Shown: piece by piece, positions 19,182 to 29,156 of the stretch | How positions within the stretch are numbered: position 1 is the first letter of the stretch | Layout of the letters: the number at the start of each line of letters is the position of its first letter | Assembly (NCBI RefSeq): GCF_014855515.1 | Contig: NZ_JACYFK010000001.1 | Coordinates: 496,001 to 560,000, forward strand | Direction of reading: 5' to 3' | Source: Euzebyella marina | GTDB taxonomy: Bacteria; Bacteroidota; Bacteroidia; Flavobacteriales; Flavobacteriaceae | DNA: 64,000 nucleotides | Made by a program: the position numbers and the translations under genes | The notes under the pieces: model-generated | What the model was told of the DNA's origin: nothing | The model's database searches: none | What the model saw: the letters and a program-made list of their open reading frames with translations, nothing else

Positions 19182-20861
19182 ATGCAAAAAATGGATCACC
19201 AACAACCCATAATTTATTCTATTTTGAAAAATGTTTCGTTGCTAGCCCTAATAGCTTTCTTCTCCCTGATTAGTTGCAAACAGCAGGCCGAAAAGATTCA
19301 AGCCGAAAGCAAAAGACCGAACATCGTTTTTATTATGGCAGACGACCACGCCATTCAAGCGATAAGTGCTTATGGCCACCCAGTGAGCCAATTGGCACCA
19401 ACACCTAACATAGACCGCTTGGCAAAAAAAGGAGCTTTATTCACACATAGCTATGTGACCAATTCCATTTGCGGACCAAGCCGGGCCGTTATTCTCACGG
19501 GAAAGCATAGCCACATAAACGGTTTTAGGCAAAATGGCGACCATTTTGACGGTAGCCAGCCTACCTTGCCCAAAATGCTTAAACAAGCGGGGTATGAAAC
19601 TGCCATTGTGGGCAAATGGCATTTACACGGTTACCCACAAGGGTTTGACCATTGGAAAATAATTGTAGATCAAGGTAATTATTACAACCCCGATTTTATC
19701 GAAAATGGAGATACAACACGAATTGAAGGGTATGCTACCGACCTAATCACCAATGACGCACTTGATTTCTTGGAAAACAAAAGAAACGATTCGCTTCCGT
19801 TTTTTCTGATGGTTCATCATAAGGCTCCGCATCGTAATTGGATGCCCGCCTTGCGTCACGTAAACAAGTATGATTCGGTCAACTTTCCGTTGCCTGAAAC
19901 GTACTGCCCCAACTTTAAGGAACAACAAGCGGCAAAAGAACAATTGCAGACCATTTACGAAGATATGTATGAAGGGCACGACCTAAAAATAAGTAAGGAG
20001 TATGGTTCGACCGAATTGGCCCACAACCCTTGGACAACCGATTTTGAAAGAATGAGCCCTGAACAGCGCGACACTTGGGACGCCGCCTACCTCCCCAAAA
20101 ACAATTCTTTTCACGAGGCAGACCTTCACGGTCAAGACTTGGCCGAATGGAAGGGACAACGGTACCTACAAGATTATATGGCCACCATCGCAGCGGTAGA
20201 TGAAGGAGTAGGCAAATTACTGGATTATCTAGATGAACACAATCTAACAGAAAATACTTTAGTGGTCTACACCTCAGATCAAGGTTTCTATCTGGGTGAA
20301 AAAGGCTGGTTCGACAAACGTTTCATGTACGAAGAATCATTTGGCACTCCCCTTTTAATGCAATTGCCCACCGAAATAGAAGCCGGTAAAAAAATTGAAG
20401 GACTCGTACAGAACTTAGATTTTGCGCCAACCATTTTAGACTTGACGGGAAACGAACAAATGGCCAAGCATATGCAAGGCCGTTCCTTTAGAGGACTTCT
20501 AAATGGTACTACATCAGATGATGATTTTAGAGATGTTATCTACTACCATTATTACGACTACCCTGCCTTTCATATGGTCAAAAAACATTATGGCATCAGA
20601 ACCAAGCGCTATAAGCTCATGCACTTCTACGATGATATTGACGAATGGGAATTTTATGACCTTAAGAAAGATTCATTAGAAGTAAAGAACTTAATCAATG
20701 ATAGGGGTTACCAATCGATTATAGCCCATATGAAACAAAAACTGGTTAGCGTTCAAAAGGCCTATTCCGTGACCGAAAAAGAATTTGAAACAGCCGCACC
20801 CGATAAGGTAGAAAAGGCATACGAACAATTTAAAAAATTAAGGGGTCAAGCAATGCGCTAA
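19182..20861 (+). CDS. S1-family sulfatase (formylglycine-dependent)
   Basis: 559 aa. The N-terminus has a hydrophobic signal with a lipobox-like LISC (Cys 32). The sulfatase signature CGPSRA is present with the modifiable Cys at residue 97, along with PNIVFIMADDHA (metal-binding Asp pair), GKWHLHG and a late TSDQGFYLGEKGWFDKRFMYEES block. The latter resembles the S1 group containing N-acetylglucosamine-6-sulfatases and mucin-desulfating sulfatases, but subfamily assignment needs a tree. An anaerobic or FGE-type maturase is required and is not in the window. It is last in the plus-strand locus and ends 12 bp from the end of the convergent fucosidase gene. Confidence 0.92.
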   Translation: MQKMDHQQPIIYSILKNVSLLALIAFFSLISCKQQAEKIQAESKRPNIVFIMADDHAIQAISAYGHPVSQLAPTPNIDRLAKKGALFTHSYVTNSICGPSRAVILTGKHSHINGFRQNGDHFDGSQPTLPKMLKQAGYETAIVGKWHLHGYPQGFDHWKIIVDQGNYYNPDFIENGDTTRIEGYATDLITNDALDFLENKRNDSLPFFLMVHHKAPHRNWMPALRHVNKYDSVNFPLPETYCPNFKEQQAAKEQLQTIYEDMYEGHDLKISKEYGSTELAHNPWTTDFERMSPEQRDTWDAAYLPKNNSFHEADLHGQDLAEWKGQRYLQDYMATIAAVDEGVGKLLDYLDEHNLTENTLVVYTSDQGFYLGEKGWFDKRFMYEESFGTPLLMQLPTEIEAGKKIEGLVQNLDFAPTILDLTGNEQMAKHMQGRSFRGLLNGTTSDDDFRDVIYYHYYDYPAFHMVKKHYGIRTKRYKLMHFYDDIDEWEFYDLKKDSLEVKNLINDRGYQSIIAHMKQKLVSVQKAYSVTEKEFETAAPDKVEKAYEQFKKLRGQAMR

Positions 20862-20873
20862 ACCCCTAGCTCA

Positions 20874-22967
20874 TCATTGTTTTGTAATAACGCCTACCTC
20901 AGCAAACGAAGTGGTATGATCATCACCATCGACCATACTTCCCTTGAGCCGAATATACCGAGCGCTAACCGGCTTAAAATTGACCGTCTGTAGAATTCGA
21001 TTATTGACAACGTTGCCAAATTCACCCTTGGAGACCGTTCTAAAACTCTTACCATCAACACTTACCGAAAATTCATAGTCGGTAATGATACCAAAAGGAT
21101 ATCGATCTTGTATGGGCAAATAGGTAAAGCCTGTTAACATATGCTTCTTACCTAAATCTATCGTTACTTCTTGAGGTGATTTAACCCCTCTTTCGGTAGC
21201 CCAAGAGGAATCAGGGTTTTCGTCTATCATTTTACCGGCATCCTCTATTTTTCCTGATGATACTTTTACCACCTTCCAATCTGACTTTGGTATATCAATA
21301 TAGGTCAATTGGGTTTCCGATTGCTCTCCAGTTTCCGCATCGTAGCCGATTGATTTTAAGGTAGTGGCCTCCGAAACTAAAAAAGGCTTTTCGTACTTGT
21401 CGCTTTTGTTGGTAGGTTCGCTTCCATCCAAAGTATAATATATATCGACCTCATCATCGGCTACCGTTAAAGTCACCTCGCCGTTACGGGCTCTACTAAC
21501 GAATGGGGTCGTAAGAAAATTAGGTGCCCTATAAAGCTCTATATTCGAAATTACCAACGGACCTTTTGATTCTAGAAAATTGACCCGAACCTTTGAAGCC
21601 TTAACGGTTTCGAACCTTAAAATTCTTTTATTGCCAATTGTGGTTTGCTCATCAATTTTTTTCCAACTGCCATCTACCTCCGCTTCTACAGAGAATCTGA
21701 TTACCCTCTGCCCCAACGGAATGTACTCTTGCAATAAAATCCGGTTCACTTCAGTCGGCTTATCAAATTCAAAGGTTAACGAAGCCGTAGTAACCTTATC
21801 ATCTGTTGCCCAATAGGTTTCGACATCACCATCGTTGACTTGATTGGCAGCATATTGGCCATTTTCACCGCGCACGTTTGAAGCTTGCACCTTAATGCCT
21901 TCTGCCAATTCATGGGCAAAATCTTTATCGATTTGGTTTTTTAGTGCCAACAACTGCTTTACGTCGGTTTCATGAACCAAGCCCCTAGTATCTACCGGAA
22001 GGTTCAGTAAAAAATTGCCATTTCGCCCTATAGATTCGTAATACGTTTGAACCAATCGAGCCAAACTTTTAACTTGGTGATCTTCACGGGGGTGATAATA
22101 CCAACCCGGTCTGATAGATGTATTTACTTCGGCAGGTAACCAGTGTGTACCATCTTGATGCCCCGAGCGAAGCTCTTTGTATCTCGGCCATCCTGGGTAA
22201 ATTTCATCTCTACGCATAATGCTCCAGTTGGTCTCATTGGCAAAACCTTCTTCTGTACCTACCCATCTTATATCAGGGCCGCCATCACTGAAAATGACCG
22301 CATTAGGCTGAAGCTCACGAACGATTTCGGTCACCCTATCCCATTCATAATAGGTTTTATTATCAATTTTACGTTCTTCATTGGCCCCACCATAGTAACC
22401 GGTACCACCATTGGCCCCATCGAACCAAACTTCAAAGACTTCACCGTAATTGGTAAGGAGTTCTCGAAGCTGTTCGTGGTATCGCGCTACATAGGCCGGT
22501 TTACCATAATCGGCATCATTTCTATCCCAAGGAGAAAGGTATACCCCAAATTTCAATCCGAATTCTTTACAGGCTTCCGAAAGATCTTTTATCAAATCGC
22601 CGTTGCCATCTTTCCAAGGCGAGTTTTTCACTGAATGCTCAGTTGTTTTTGTTGGCCAAAGGCAAAACCCATCATGATGTTTGGCGGTGATAATAATTCC
22701 CTTCATTCCGGCATCCTTAGCTACTTTAGCCCATTGACGGGTGTCCAACTCCGACGGATTGAAAGTATCAGGAGACTCTCCACCCAAACCCCACTCCATA
22801 TCGGTAAACGTATTCATGTTGAAATGGATAAAAGCATAGTACTCAAGCTCGTGCCACGCCAACTGCCTTTCAGAAGGCAAAGGACCTACCGGCTTTGGTG
22901 GTGCCACCTCTTTACAGGAAGATAACAAACAAATAATTGCGATTAGGAATAGTTTGGTTTTTGTCAT
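20874..22967 (-). CDS. GH29 alpha-L-fucosidase with two discoidin-like domains (lipoprotein)
   Basis: 697 aa. Lipobox LSSC (Cys 18). The catalytic domain covers about 30-350, with HFNMNTFTDMEWG, ITAKHHDGFCLWP and the nucleophile motif VWFDGANGG (Asp183). FDGAN and overall layout resemble GH29 subfamily B, whose members prefer branched alpha-1,3/1,4-fucosyl groups. Residues about 355-485 look like a discoidin domain, about 490-560 like a chitobiase-type C-terminal domain (YYTLDGSEPT), and about 570-697 like a second discoidin domain (SARYIRLKGSM). It is the last gene of the minus-strand fucose operon, 10 bp after the next fucosidase. Confidence 0.92.
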   Translation of the reverse strand: MTKTKLFLIAIICLLSSCKEVAPPKPVGPLPSERQLAWHELEYYAFIHFNMNTFTDMEWGLGGESPDTFNPSELDTRQWAKVAKDAGMKGIIITAKHHDGFCLWPTKTTEHSVKNSPWKDGNGDLIKDLSEACKEFGLKFGVYLSPWDRNDADYGKPAYVARYHEQLRELLTNYGEVFEVWFDGANGGTGYYGGANEERKIDNKTYYEWDRVTEIVRELQPNAVIFSDGGPDIRWVGTEEGFANETNWSIMRRDEIYPGWPRYKELRSGHQDGTHWLPAEVNTSIRPGWYYHPREDHQVKSLARLVQTYYESIGRNGNFLLNLPVDTRGLVHETDVKQLLALKNQIDKDFAHELAEGIKVQASNVRGENGQYAANQVNDGDVETYWATDDKVTTASLTFEFDKPTEVNRILLQEYIPLGQRVIRFSVEAEVDGSWKKIDEQTTIGNKRILRFETVKASKVRVNFLESKGPLVISNIELYRAPNFLTTPFVSRARNGEVTLTVADDEVDIYYTLDGSEPTNKSDKYEKPFLVSEATTLKSIGYDAETGEQSETQLTYIDIPKSDWKVVKVSSGKIEDAGKMIDENPDSSWATERGVKSPQEVTIDLGKKHMLTGFTYLPIQDRYPFGIITDYEFSVSVDGKSFRTVSKGEFGNVVNNRILQTVNFKPVSARYIRLKGSMVDGDDHTTSFAEVGVITKQ

Positions 22968-22977
22968 TTGGTTAGAG

Positions 22978-24324
22978 TTAATTGCTTTCTATTACCGACC
23001 CTTTTTCTCTATACAGGTCTACTTCACCATCTAGCATCACTGCCAATACAGTCATATTTTGGTCTAAAACATGCTCGGGAAGCTTAATGTATTTTATACC
23101 GGGATAGTGGCTCCAGTACACCTTACCAACTTCTTGATGGCTAAGTTTGGTTCCTTCGCCTACCACATAGATGCGATTGATATTGTTTTTGAGACCTCTT
23201 AGAACGATTTCACCGTTTGCGTTGCTCTTGACGAAAAGGTATAAAGTTCTTCTATCTTTTGACAATGTGGTGGCCCCATAGAAATGCTCTTTCGGTATGC
23301 CTGCAACCGTTTCGTAAATGGCCTCTTTATGCTTGTTCGTCCACCTACCTAGTCCCTCTAAGATTTCAACTTGTTCTTGGGGAATAGTACCATCACCTTT
23401 AGGGCCTATATCTAAAAGCAAGTTTCCTCCATTGGAGATGACATCGGTAAAAATGCCGATAATTTGATCGGCAGTCTTATAATCATGGTCATTCTTCTGA
23501 TAGCCCCATGAATTGTTCATGGTCATGCACAGCTCCCAATACGGGTTGGTAGGCCTTGTAATTGGCATGCCCTGTTCGGGAGTATCATAATCACCATCTT
23601 CCTTTAAACGCGAATTGATAATGGCGTTAGGGTTTCTTTCTTGAAGCATTGATTTCACCTTTGGCACTTGCCATTCTTCCGAGCTATGCTCCCAATCACC
23701 ATCAAACCAATAAAGGTCGGGGTTATAGTTATCTGACAACTCTTTTAACTGACCTTGATATAGGTTTAAGAACTTGTTCCATCTTTTGGGCTCATCGTTC
23801 GCCTTATACCTTACCGAGTCACGTGTAAAATGAGTATAATCTGGGTATGACCAATCTGGCAATGAATAATAGATACCCAGTTTCAACCCTTCTTTTCGAA
23901 CTTCTTCAACGAAAAGTGTCAATACATCTTTTTTGGCTGCAGCACTTTCAACCGAATTAAAGTTGCCGTATTTACTGTTCCAGAGCGCAAAACCCTCATG
24001 GTGTTTTGAAGTTATGACCGTGTATTTAGCTCCCGAATTCTTAATCAGTTCGACCCACTTTTCAGGATGGTAATTCTTTGCCGTAAAGCCCTTCGTTTGC
24101 TTCACATAGTTATTATGGGAAATATACCCATTATAGAATGACCAAGACTCATCGATACCGTTTACGGAATAAAGCCCCCAATGAATAAAGACCCCTAGTT
24201 TGGCATCTTTGAACCACTGCATTTTTGTGCTTTTATCGGCTATGGAATCCTGACCATAAGCACTTCTACAAGCAAAGAGCACCATAATCGCTAATAATAC
24301 CTGACATGTATTTTTACATCTCAT
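22978..24324 (-). CDS. GH29 alpha-L-fucosidase (single-domain, secreted)
   Basis: 448 aa with a signal peptide (about 1-24). GH29 motifs: AKLGVFIHWGLYSVNGIDES, VITSKHHEGFALW, and the probable nucleophile Asp208 in LYWFDGDWEHSS; GGNLLLDIGPKGDGTIP lies at the end of the barrel, followed by a beta-sandwich. It lacks extra binding domains. It lies 4 bp downstream of the 24329-25798 gene and 10 bp upstream of the discoidin-bearing one, so the three are co-transcribed. The three fucosidases are clearly diverged from each other, which points to different linkages or sulfation states rather than gene dosage. Confidence 0.92.
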   Translation of the reverse strand: MRCKNTCQVLLAIMVLFACRSAYGQDSIADKSTKMQWFKDAKLGVFIHWGLYSVNGIDESWSFYNGYISHNNYVKQTKGFTAKNYHPEKWVELIKNSGAKYTVITSKHHEGFALWNSKYGNFNSVESAAAKKDVLTLFVEEVRKEGLKLGIYYSLPDWSYPDYTHFTRDSVRYKANDEPKRWNKFLNLYQGQLKELSDNYNPDLYWFDGDWEHSSEEWQVPKVKSMLQERNPNAIINSRLKEDGDYDTPEQGMPITRPTNPYWELCMTMNNSWGYQKNDHDYKTADQIIGIFTDVISNGGNLLLDIGPKGDGTIPQEQVEILEGLGRWTNKHKEAIYETVAGIPKEHFYGATTLSKDRRTLYLFVKSNANGEIVLRGLKNNINRIYVVGEGTKLSHQEVGKVYWSHYPGIKYIKLPEHVLDQNMTVLAVMLDGEVDLYREKGSVIESN

Positions 24325-24328
24325 GCCC

Positions 24329-25798
24329 TTATCCGAACTTAATGGTGAAAGCTTCTGTTTTTAATAGCTCCGCTTTTACTTCCTCAGGAATTTCAATCGA
24401 GATTCCTTTCTCCTTCTTTTTCCATTTCAACCTCTTTTTTGAGCCTAAAAGCTGAGCCTTACCTCCTTTAGGAGCTAAACCTTCAAAATAGATTTCAGAG
24501 GGAACTTCTTTTTGGTCTTTATCGACCATATAAATAAGGTAGACCTCCCCTGATGGTTTAGAGGTTACGCAAATATTCTCATACTTATAGGGTGCCATGG
24601 CTTCGGTGCCATAAATGGCCTCGTCGTTCACTTTCATCCATGCGCCTATCTCTTCAAGCAGGCGATACGCGCCTTCATCCCATTCACCCTTAGGGCTTGG
24701 GGCGATGTTCAGTAAGAGATTGCCCCCTTTTGCCACAATATCGACCAAGGTATGAACTGCCTCTCGCCCACTCATGTATTTGGCATTTGGTGAATACGAC
24801 CATCCGCCACCAGCTATGATGCATGATTCCCATGGGTAAGGCAATGGCTTTTCGGGCACCCGGTTTTCAGGTGTAAGATAATTTTGATTTTTACCATGAA
24901 CGGCCCTGTCGACCACTATCAAACCTGGTTGCTTTTCTCTGGCCTTATCGACCAGCTCGTCCATTTTTATATCTTGATTGACAATTCGGTTCTTGAGGTA
25001 ACCGCTTTCATTGTCCTTTAACTGGGCATCATACCAACTTGTAATTTCAGATTTAGGGGTTTTCGCCACCCAGCCACCATCCAGCCAAAGAATATCTACT
25101 TTACCGTAGTCGGTAAGCAATTCTAGAATTTGATTATGCGTAAAATCGGTAAACTCTTGCCATTTCTCAGGGTTTTCTTCTGGACTATAATTTACATTAC
25201 GGTCTCTAGGCGGGTAATAGGGATCCCAATATGAATCAACATGCCAATCAGGTTTTGAAAAATAGGCGCCTGCCCAAAGCCCCTCACTTCTAAAAGCATC
25301 AAAAATCTCTTTTGTAATATTTGCCTTAGGGTTCGAGCTAAAAGGCGTTTTAGCGTCGGTTATCTTATAATCGGTGTACTCGGTATCGAACATTGAGAAA
25401 CCATCATGATGTTTTGTTGTAAACACCACATACTTCATCCCGGCATTTTTGGCCGCTTTGGCCCATTTTTCAGGGTTAAATTCCACCGGATTGAAAGTAG
25501 TCTGTAAACCTTCATATTCCTGTTTATAGGCGTTATAGTTTTGAGGATTAGAGCCCTTCTTACGTTCACACCAACCGTATTCTTCAGGACAAATAGACCA
25601 CGATTCTACCACCCCCCATTGAGAATAGGGCCCCCAGTGCATTAAAAGTCCGAATTTTATGTCTTGCCATTTATCCAGTTTATCCAATACCAACTGGTCG
25701 GTTTCGGGCACATATCTCTCGTCTTCATAAATAGCTTGGGCCGCTGATAACTGCACCAGAAAAAATATGCCTAATGCTAGGGGGGCAATCAATCTCAT
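24329..25798 (-). CDS. GH29 alpha-L-fucosidase (secreted)
   Basis: 489 aa, signal peptide about 1-20. Catalytic motifs include IKFGLLMHWGPYSQWGVVES, VVFTTKHHDGFSMFDTEYTD and the nucleophile motif ILWLDGGWV (Asp240), with GGNLLLNIAPSPKGEW at the barrel end and a C-terminal beta domain. Among the three copies this one has the WLDGGW form of the nucleophile loop. It follows the FAH-family hydrolase by 12 bp in the same operon, placing glycan cleavage and fucose breakdown under common control. Confidence 0.92.
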   Translation of the reverse strand: MRLIAPLALGIFFLVQLSAAQAIYEDERYVPETDQLVLDKLDKWQDIKFGLLMHWGPYSQWGVVESWSICPEEYGWCERKKGSNPQNYNAYKQEYEGLQTTFNPVEFNPEKWAKAAKNAGMKYVVFTTKHHDGFSMFDTEYTDYKITDAKTPFSSNPKANITKEIFDAFRSEGLWAGAYFSKPDWHVDSYWDPYYPPRDRNVNYSPEENPEKWQEFTDFTHNQILELLTDYGKVDILWLDGGWVAKTPKSEITSWYDAQLKDNESGYLKNRIVNQDIKMDELVDKAREKQPGLIVVDRAVHGKNQNYLTPENRVPEKPLPYPWESCIIAGGGWSYSPNAKYMSGREAVHTLVDIVAKGGNLLLNIAPSPKGEWDEGAYRLLEEIGAWMKVNDEAIYGTEAMAPYKYENICVTSKPSGEVYLIYMVDKDQKEVPSEIYFEGLAPKGGKAQLLGSKKRLKWKKKEKGISIEIPEEVKAELLKTEAFTIKFG

Positions 25799-25810
25799 AT
25801 ACTCAATTTG

Positions 25811-26668
25811 TTATTCTTTATAGGCTTTTGCCGTCTGCTGAGACTTTCCTAAGCCTTCAATACCCAATTCTACCACGTCACCCGGCTTCAAGTACTTAGG
25901 TGGCTTAAAGCCTAAACCGACACCCGAAGGGGTTCCCGTAGAAATCACATCACCGGGAAGCAAGGTCATAAACTGACTGATATAACTTACCACTTGCTGA
26001 ACATTGAAAATAAAATCGGAGGTAGAACTGTCCTGTATTTTTTCACCATTTAGCTTTAACCACAGGTTCAGGTTATTAGGATTCTCTATTTCATCTTTAG
26101 TAGCAATGAAAGGGCCGAGAGGAGCAAAAGTATCGCACCCTTTTCCCTTGCACCACTGCCCTTCTTTCTCTATTTGAAAAGCACGTTCGCTATAGTCATT
26201 ATGAAGAACATAACCGGCTATATGGTCAAAAGCATTTTCTTCAGAAACATACGATGCTTTCTTACCGATAACTATGGCAAGCTCAACTTCCCAATCAGTT
26301 TTTTTGCTTCCTTTCGGAATGATAACATCATCATTGGGGCCTACAATGGCAGAGGTCGCTTTAAAGAACAACACGGGTTCTTTAGGCACCGCCATACCCC
26401 CTTCAGCCGCATGCTTGGCGTAGTTCAGGCCTACACAAACCAATTTTGAAGGTCTGGTCAAAGGAGGTCCTAACCGAACATCATCAGCTATCTTTTCGCA
26501 TTTTTCCTGATTGATTTTCAACCAATTTTCGAGTCTTTCGATACCGCCATCACCAAAAAAATCTTCATTGAAATCTTCGCCAAAGGCAGAAACATCAATT
26601 TTAGTTCCGTCTTCAAGCTGAACGCCTGGTGTTTCTTCCCCTGCGATTCCGTAACGTAGTAGTTTCAT
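25811..26668 (-). CDS. FAH-family hydrolase, probable 2,4-diketo-3-deoxy-L-fuconate hydrolase
   Basis: 285 aa, cytoplasmic. It has the fumarylacetoacetase-fold core: LVCVGLNYAKHAAEGGM, the metal-binding WEVELAIVIG segment, HNDYSERAFQ and GDVISTGTPSGVGLGF. In the non-phosphorylating fucose pathway a FAH-type enzyme splits 2,4-diketo-3-deoxy-L-fuconate into pyruvate and L-lactate. The direct neighbourhood of L-fuconate dehydratase and three fucosidases makes that role likely. The family is broad and often annotated as ureidoglycolate lyase, so the reaction is inferred from context. Confidence 0.8.
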   Translation of the reverse strand: MKLLRYGIAGEETPGVQLEDGTKIDVSAFGEDFNEDFFGDGGIERLENWLKINQEKCEKIADDVRLGPPLTRPSKLVCVGLNYAKHAAEGGMAVPKEPVLFFKATSAIVGPNDDVIIPKGSKKTDWEVELAIVIGKKASYVSEENAFDHIAGYVLHNDYSERAFQIEKEGQWCKGKGCDTFAPLGPFIATKDEIENPNNLNLWLKLNGEKIQDSSTSDFIFNVQQVVSYISQFMTLLPGDVISTGTPSGVGLGFKPPKYLKPGDVVELGIEGLGKSQQTAKAYKE

Positions 26669-26721
26669 TTTCTTACTATAGTTTTAAGTTGTGTAAATGA
26701 TGAAAACATTAAACACGCACA

Positions 26722-28044
26722 CTAAACTGCTTTATTTATTTCTTGCCATACCGGTCCGTTAGGAAAAAGATGGTCTCGAATAGACTCATCTTTCATCGTA
26801 ATACTAAAACCTGGAAGTTGCGGTGCCTGATAGGCACCGTTCTTAATTATGACCGGATCATGAAAATGTTCGTGCAAATGATCAACGTATTCAATAATGC
26901 GATTCTCCATTGAACCACTGATTGCAATATAGTCAATCATAGAGAGATGTTGAACATATTCACAAAGCCCAACACCACCTGCATGGGGGCAAACCGGTAC
27001 GTTAAATTTGGCAGCCATCAATAAAATAGCCAGTATTTCGTTCACTCCACCGACCCTGCAACTATCAATTTGACAGATTCCGATTGCATTGGCTTGCATC
27101 AGTTGCTTGAATACAACACGGTTCTGGCAATGCTCTCCGGTAGCGACTTTTATGGGCGCCACTGCCTCTGCAATTTTTGCATGGCCCAATACGTCATCAG
27201 GGCTGGTAGGCTCTTCAATCCAATACGGATTGTATTTAGCCAACTCGGCCATGTTTGCTATTGCTTCATCAACATCCCACTTTTGATTGGCATCCATCAT
27301 CAACCTTAAATCGGGACCTATTTCTTCCCGAATGATACCGGCACGCCTCATATCATCATTAAGGTCTGAACCGACTTTGATTTTTATATGGTCGAAACCT
27401 TTGGCCTTGGCTTCGCGACATAACTTTCGCATTTTCTCATCGGAGTAGCCTAACCAACCGGCTGAAGTAGTGTAAGCGGGGTATCCTTTTTTAAGCAAAT
27501 CATCAGTTCTTTTTTGCTTAGTAGATTCTTGCTTTTTAAGTATTTCCAGTGCTTCTGAAGGAGTAATGGCGTCAGTAATGTAAGTAAAATCGATACAGTC
27601 AACCAGTTCTTCAGGAGACATGTCTGCCAACAACTTCCATAAAGGCTTCCCTTCAGTTTTCGCATACAGGTCCCAAACGGCATTTACCAAAGCGCCCGTG
27701 GCCAAATGAATCACGCCCTTCTCGGGACCAAGCCAACGTAACTGGCTATCTCCGGTTATCATTTTATAGAAACCGGACATTTTATCCGTAAAGGATTTTA
27801 GGCTTTTACCAACTACCAAAGGAGCCAACGACTGAATGGCAGCCACGCAAAGCTCATTTCCCCTGCCAATTGTAAATGTGAGTCCGTGACCCTCTAAACC
27901 TTGAGTGTGATTGGATTTCAAAATTACATATGCGGCGGAATAGTCGGGGTCTGGGTTCATCGCATCGGAACCATCTAAAGATTTGCTCGTCGGAAAGCGT
28001 ACATCTTTTACCTCTATTCCTGTGATAATCACATTCTCGTTCAT
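26722..28044 (-). CDS. fucD: L-fuconate dehydratase (enolase superfamily)
   Basis: 440 aa, cytoplasmic. It dehydrates L-fuconate to 2-keto-3-deoxy-L-fuconate. The mandelate-racemase-type active site is complete: KIKVG with Lys221 and Lys223, metal ligands Asp251 (MMDANQ), Glu277 (WIEEPTSP) and Glu304 (GEHCQNR), and base His354 (CPHAGG). As I recall, these sit at a constant offset of three from the positions described for the Xanthomonas enzyme. The N-terminal capping domain contains the expected SLDGSDAMNPDPDYSAAYV. Upstream steps (fucose dehydrogenase, lactonase) and the 2-keto-3-deoxy-fuconate dehydrogenase are not in the window. Confidence 0.93.
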   Translation of the reverse strand: MNENVIITGIEVKDVRFPTSKSLDGSDAMNPDPDYSAAYVILKSNHTQGLEGHGLTFTIGRGNELCVAAIQSLAPLVVGKSLKSFTDKMSGFYKMITGDSQLRWLGPEKGVIHLATGALVNAVWDLYAKTEGKPLWKLLADMSPEELVDCIDFTYITDAITPSEALEILKKQESTKQKRTDDLLKKGYPAYTTSAGWLGYSDEKMRKLCREAKAKGFDHIKIKVGSDLNDDMRRAGIIREEIGPDLRLMMDANQKWDVDEAIANMAELAKYNPYWIEEPTSPDDVLGHAKIAEAVAPIKVATGEHCQNRVVFKQLMQANAIGICQIDSCRVGGVNEILAILLMAAKFNVPVCPHAGGVGLCEYVQHLSMIDYIAISGSMENRIIEYVDHLHEHFHDPVIIKNGAYQAPQLPGFSITMKDESIRDHLFPNGPVWQEINKAV

Positions 28045-28064
28045 TAAAAAGAAAAATTAGTAAA

Positions 28065-28072
28065 CAAATCTA
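28065..28072 (-). promoter_or_regulatory. Possible Bacteroidota -7 promoter element of the fucose operon
   Basis: On the minus strand TAGATTTG fits the TAnnTTTG -7 consensus, 20 bp before the fucD start codon. No TTG lies at the ideal -33 spacing, so a regulator may be needed. Suggestive only. Confidence 0.35.
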
Positions 28073-28152
28073 ATTCTTGAACGCGGTGAAAACTACCTCA
28101 AAAATGACCTTTGACAATACTTTTTTTGCCCAAAATTTGTAAAAACCATAAT

Positions 28153-29013
28153 TCAAGTATGCAATCTAACATAATCACTGGGAGACATGCCAACAATGGA
28201 CTTGAATTGACGGTTAAAATTTGAGATGTTATTAAACCCAGATTCGTAGCAAACTGAAGAAACCGAATTTTTGTTCTCCATAAGAAGCTTGCAAGCATAA
28301 CCTACCCTAATTTCATTCAAGTAGCGGGTAAAGGTCTTTCTGTGAACGCGTTTAAAAAAACGGCTAAAAGCAGAGGCGTTCATGTGGGCTACTTCAGCCA
28401 CATCTTTAGAATGTATGGGTGTATTAAAATTCTTGAAGATATATTCATAAATACGATCAAGATTCTCATTATCGGACTTTCGAAAAGAGTTCACGAATCC
28501 GGAACTCGAAAGCAGCCTATACGAAGGATGTCTGGACAGTCTATTGAGAATCTTGAGGAACCCAAGCGCTTTATCAAAACCGTTCAGGTCCAATAAACCT
28601 TCTATCTCATCGATAGTTCTAGGGGGTAAGCCAATAAATTTCACACCCTGTTCGGCCAAGTCGAAAAGTTTGGATATCGACTGCATTTCAGGTTTTGACA
28701 ACCACCCCTGTCCCAAAAAATCTTGGGTAAAATGAACCGCCAGCGCCTCGGCCACTTTCTGCGAACCATCTTCAAAATAACTATCATCGTTCAACCACAT
28801 ATGAGGCAGATGCTTACCTATAAGTACTACTTCACCCTCTTCGAACTTTTCGATACTATCACCTATAAAACGGGTGCCGGTGCTTTTTTTAATAGCCACT
28901 AACTCCAATTCGGGGTGATGGTGCCAAATTTTCAAAAAATGCGCATAATGATGTCTACTTACAGTAAAAGAGCTATGCTGAGCGCTTGCTCTGTCTATTA
29001 AATGTAATTTCAT
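28153..29013 (-). CDS. AraC-family transcriptional regulator
   Basis: 286 aa. An N-terminal cupin-like sensor (about 15-110, FLKIWHHHPELELVAI and GKHLPHMW) is followed by a C-terminal double helix-turn-helix (about 188-284) with the conserved IRVGYACKLLMENKNSVSSVCYESGFNNISNFNRQFK segment type. Such regulators bind a free sugar in the cytoplasm. Its location between the fucose operon (108 bp downstream, same strand) and the divergent second SusC suggests it controls both in response to fucose or a derivative. Confidence 0.92.
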   Translation of the reverse strand: MKLHLIDRASAQHSSFTVSRHHYAHFLKIWHHHPELELVAIKKSTGTRFIGDSIEKFEEGEVVLIGKHLPHMWLNDDSYFEDGSQKVAEALAVHFTQDFLGQGWLSKPEMQSISKLFDLAEQGVKFIGLPPRTIDEIEGLLDLNGFDKALGFLKILNRLSRHPSYRLLSSSGFVNSFRKSDNENLDRIYEYIFKNFNTPIHSKDVAEVAHMNASAFSRFFKRVHRKTFTRYLNEIRVGYACKLLMENKNSVSSVCYESGFNNISNFNRQFKSIVGMSPSDYVRLHT

Positions 29014-29148
29014 CAGTTAGGGTTTTCTAAACATAGATTTAACACATTTAGATACAATTACATTCAAAAAAAGCAATTTTACATCAATACGGCAAAAAAA
29101 ATACATTTATAAGCATAATTTTTAGTAGATATTAACATATAGGCCATA

Positions 29149-29156
29149 TAATTTTG
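29149..29156 (+). promoter_or_regulatory. Possible -7 promoter element for the second susC
   Basis: TAATTTTG fits TAnnTTTG, about 140 bp ahead of the susC start. The -33 TTG is not at normal spacing. If real, the transcript has a long leader between the AraC gene and susC. Confidence 0.25.
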
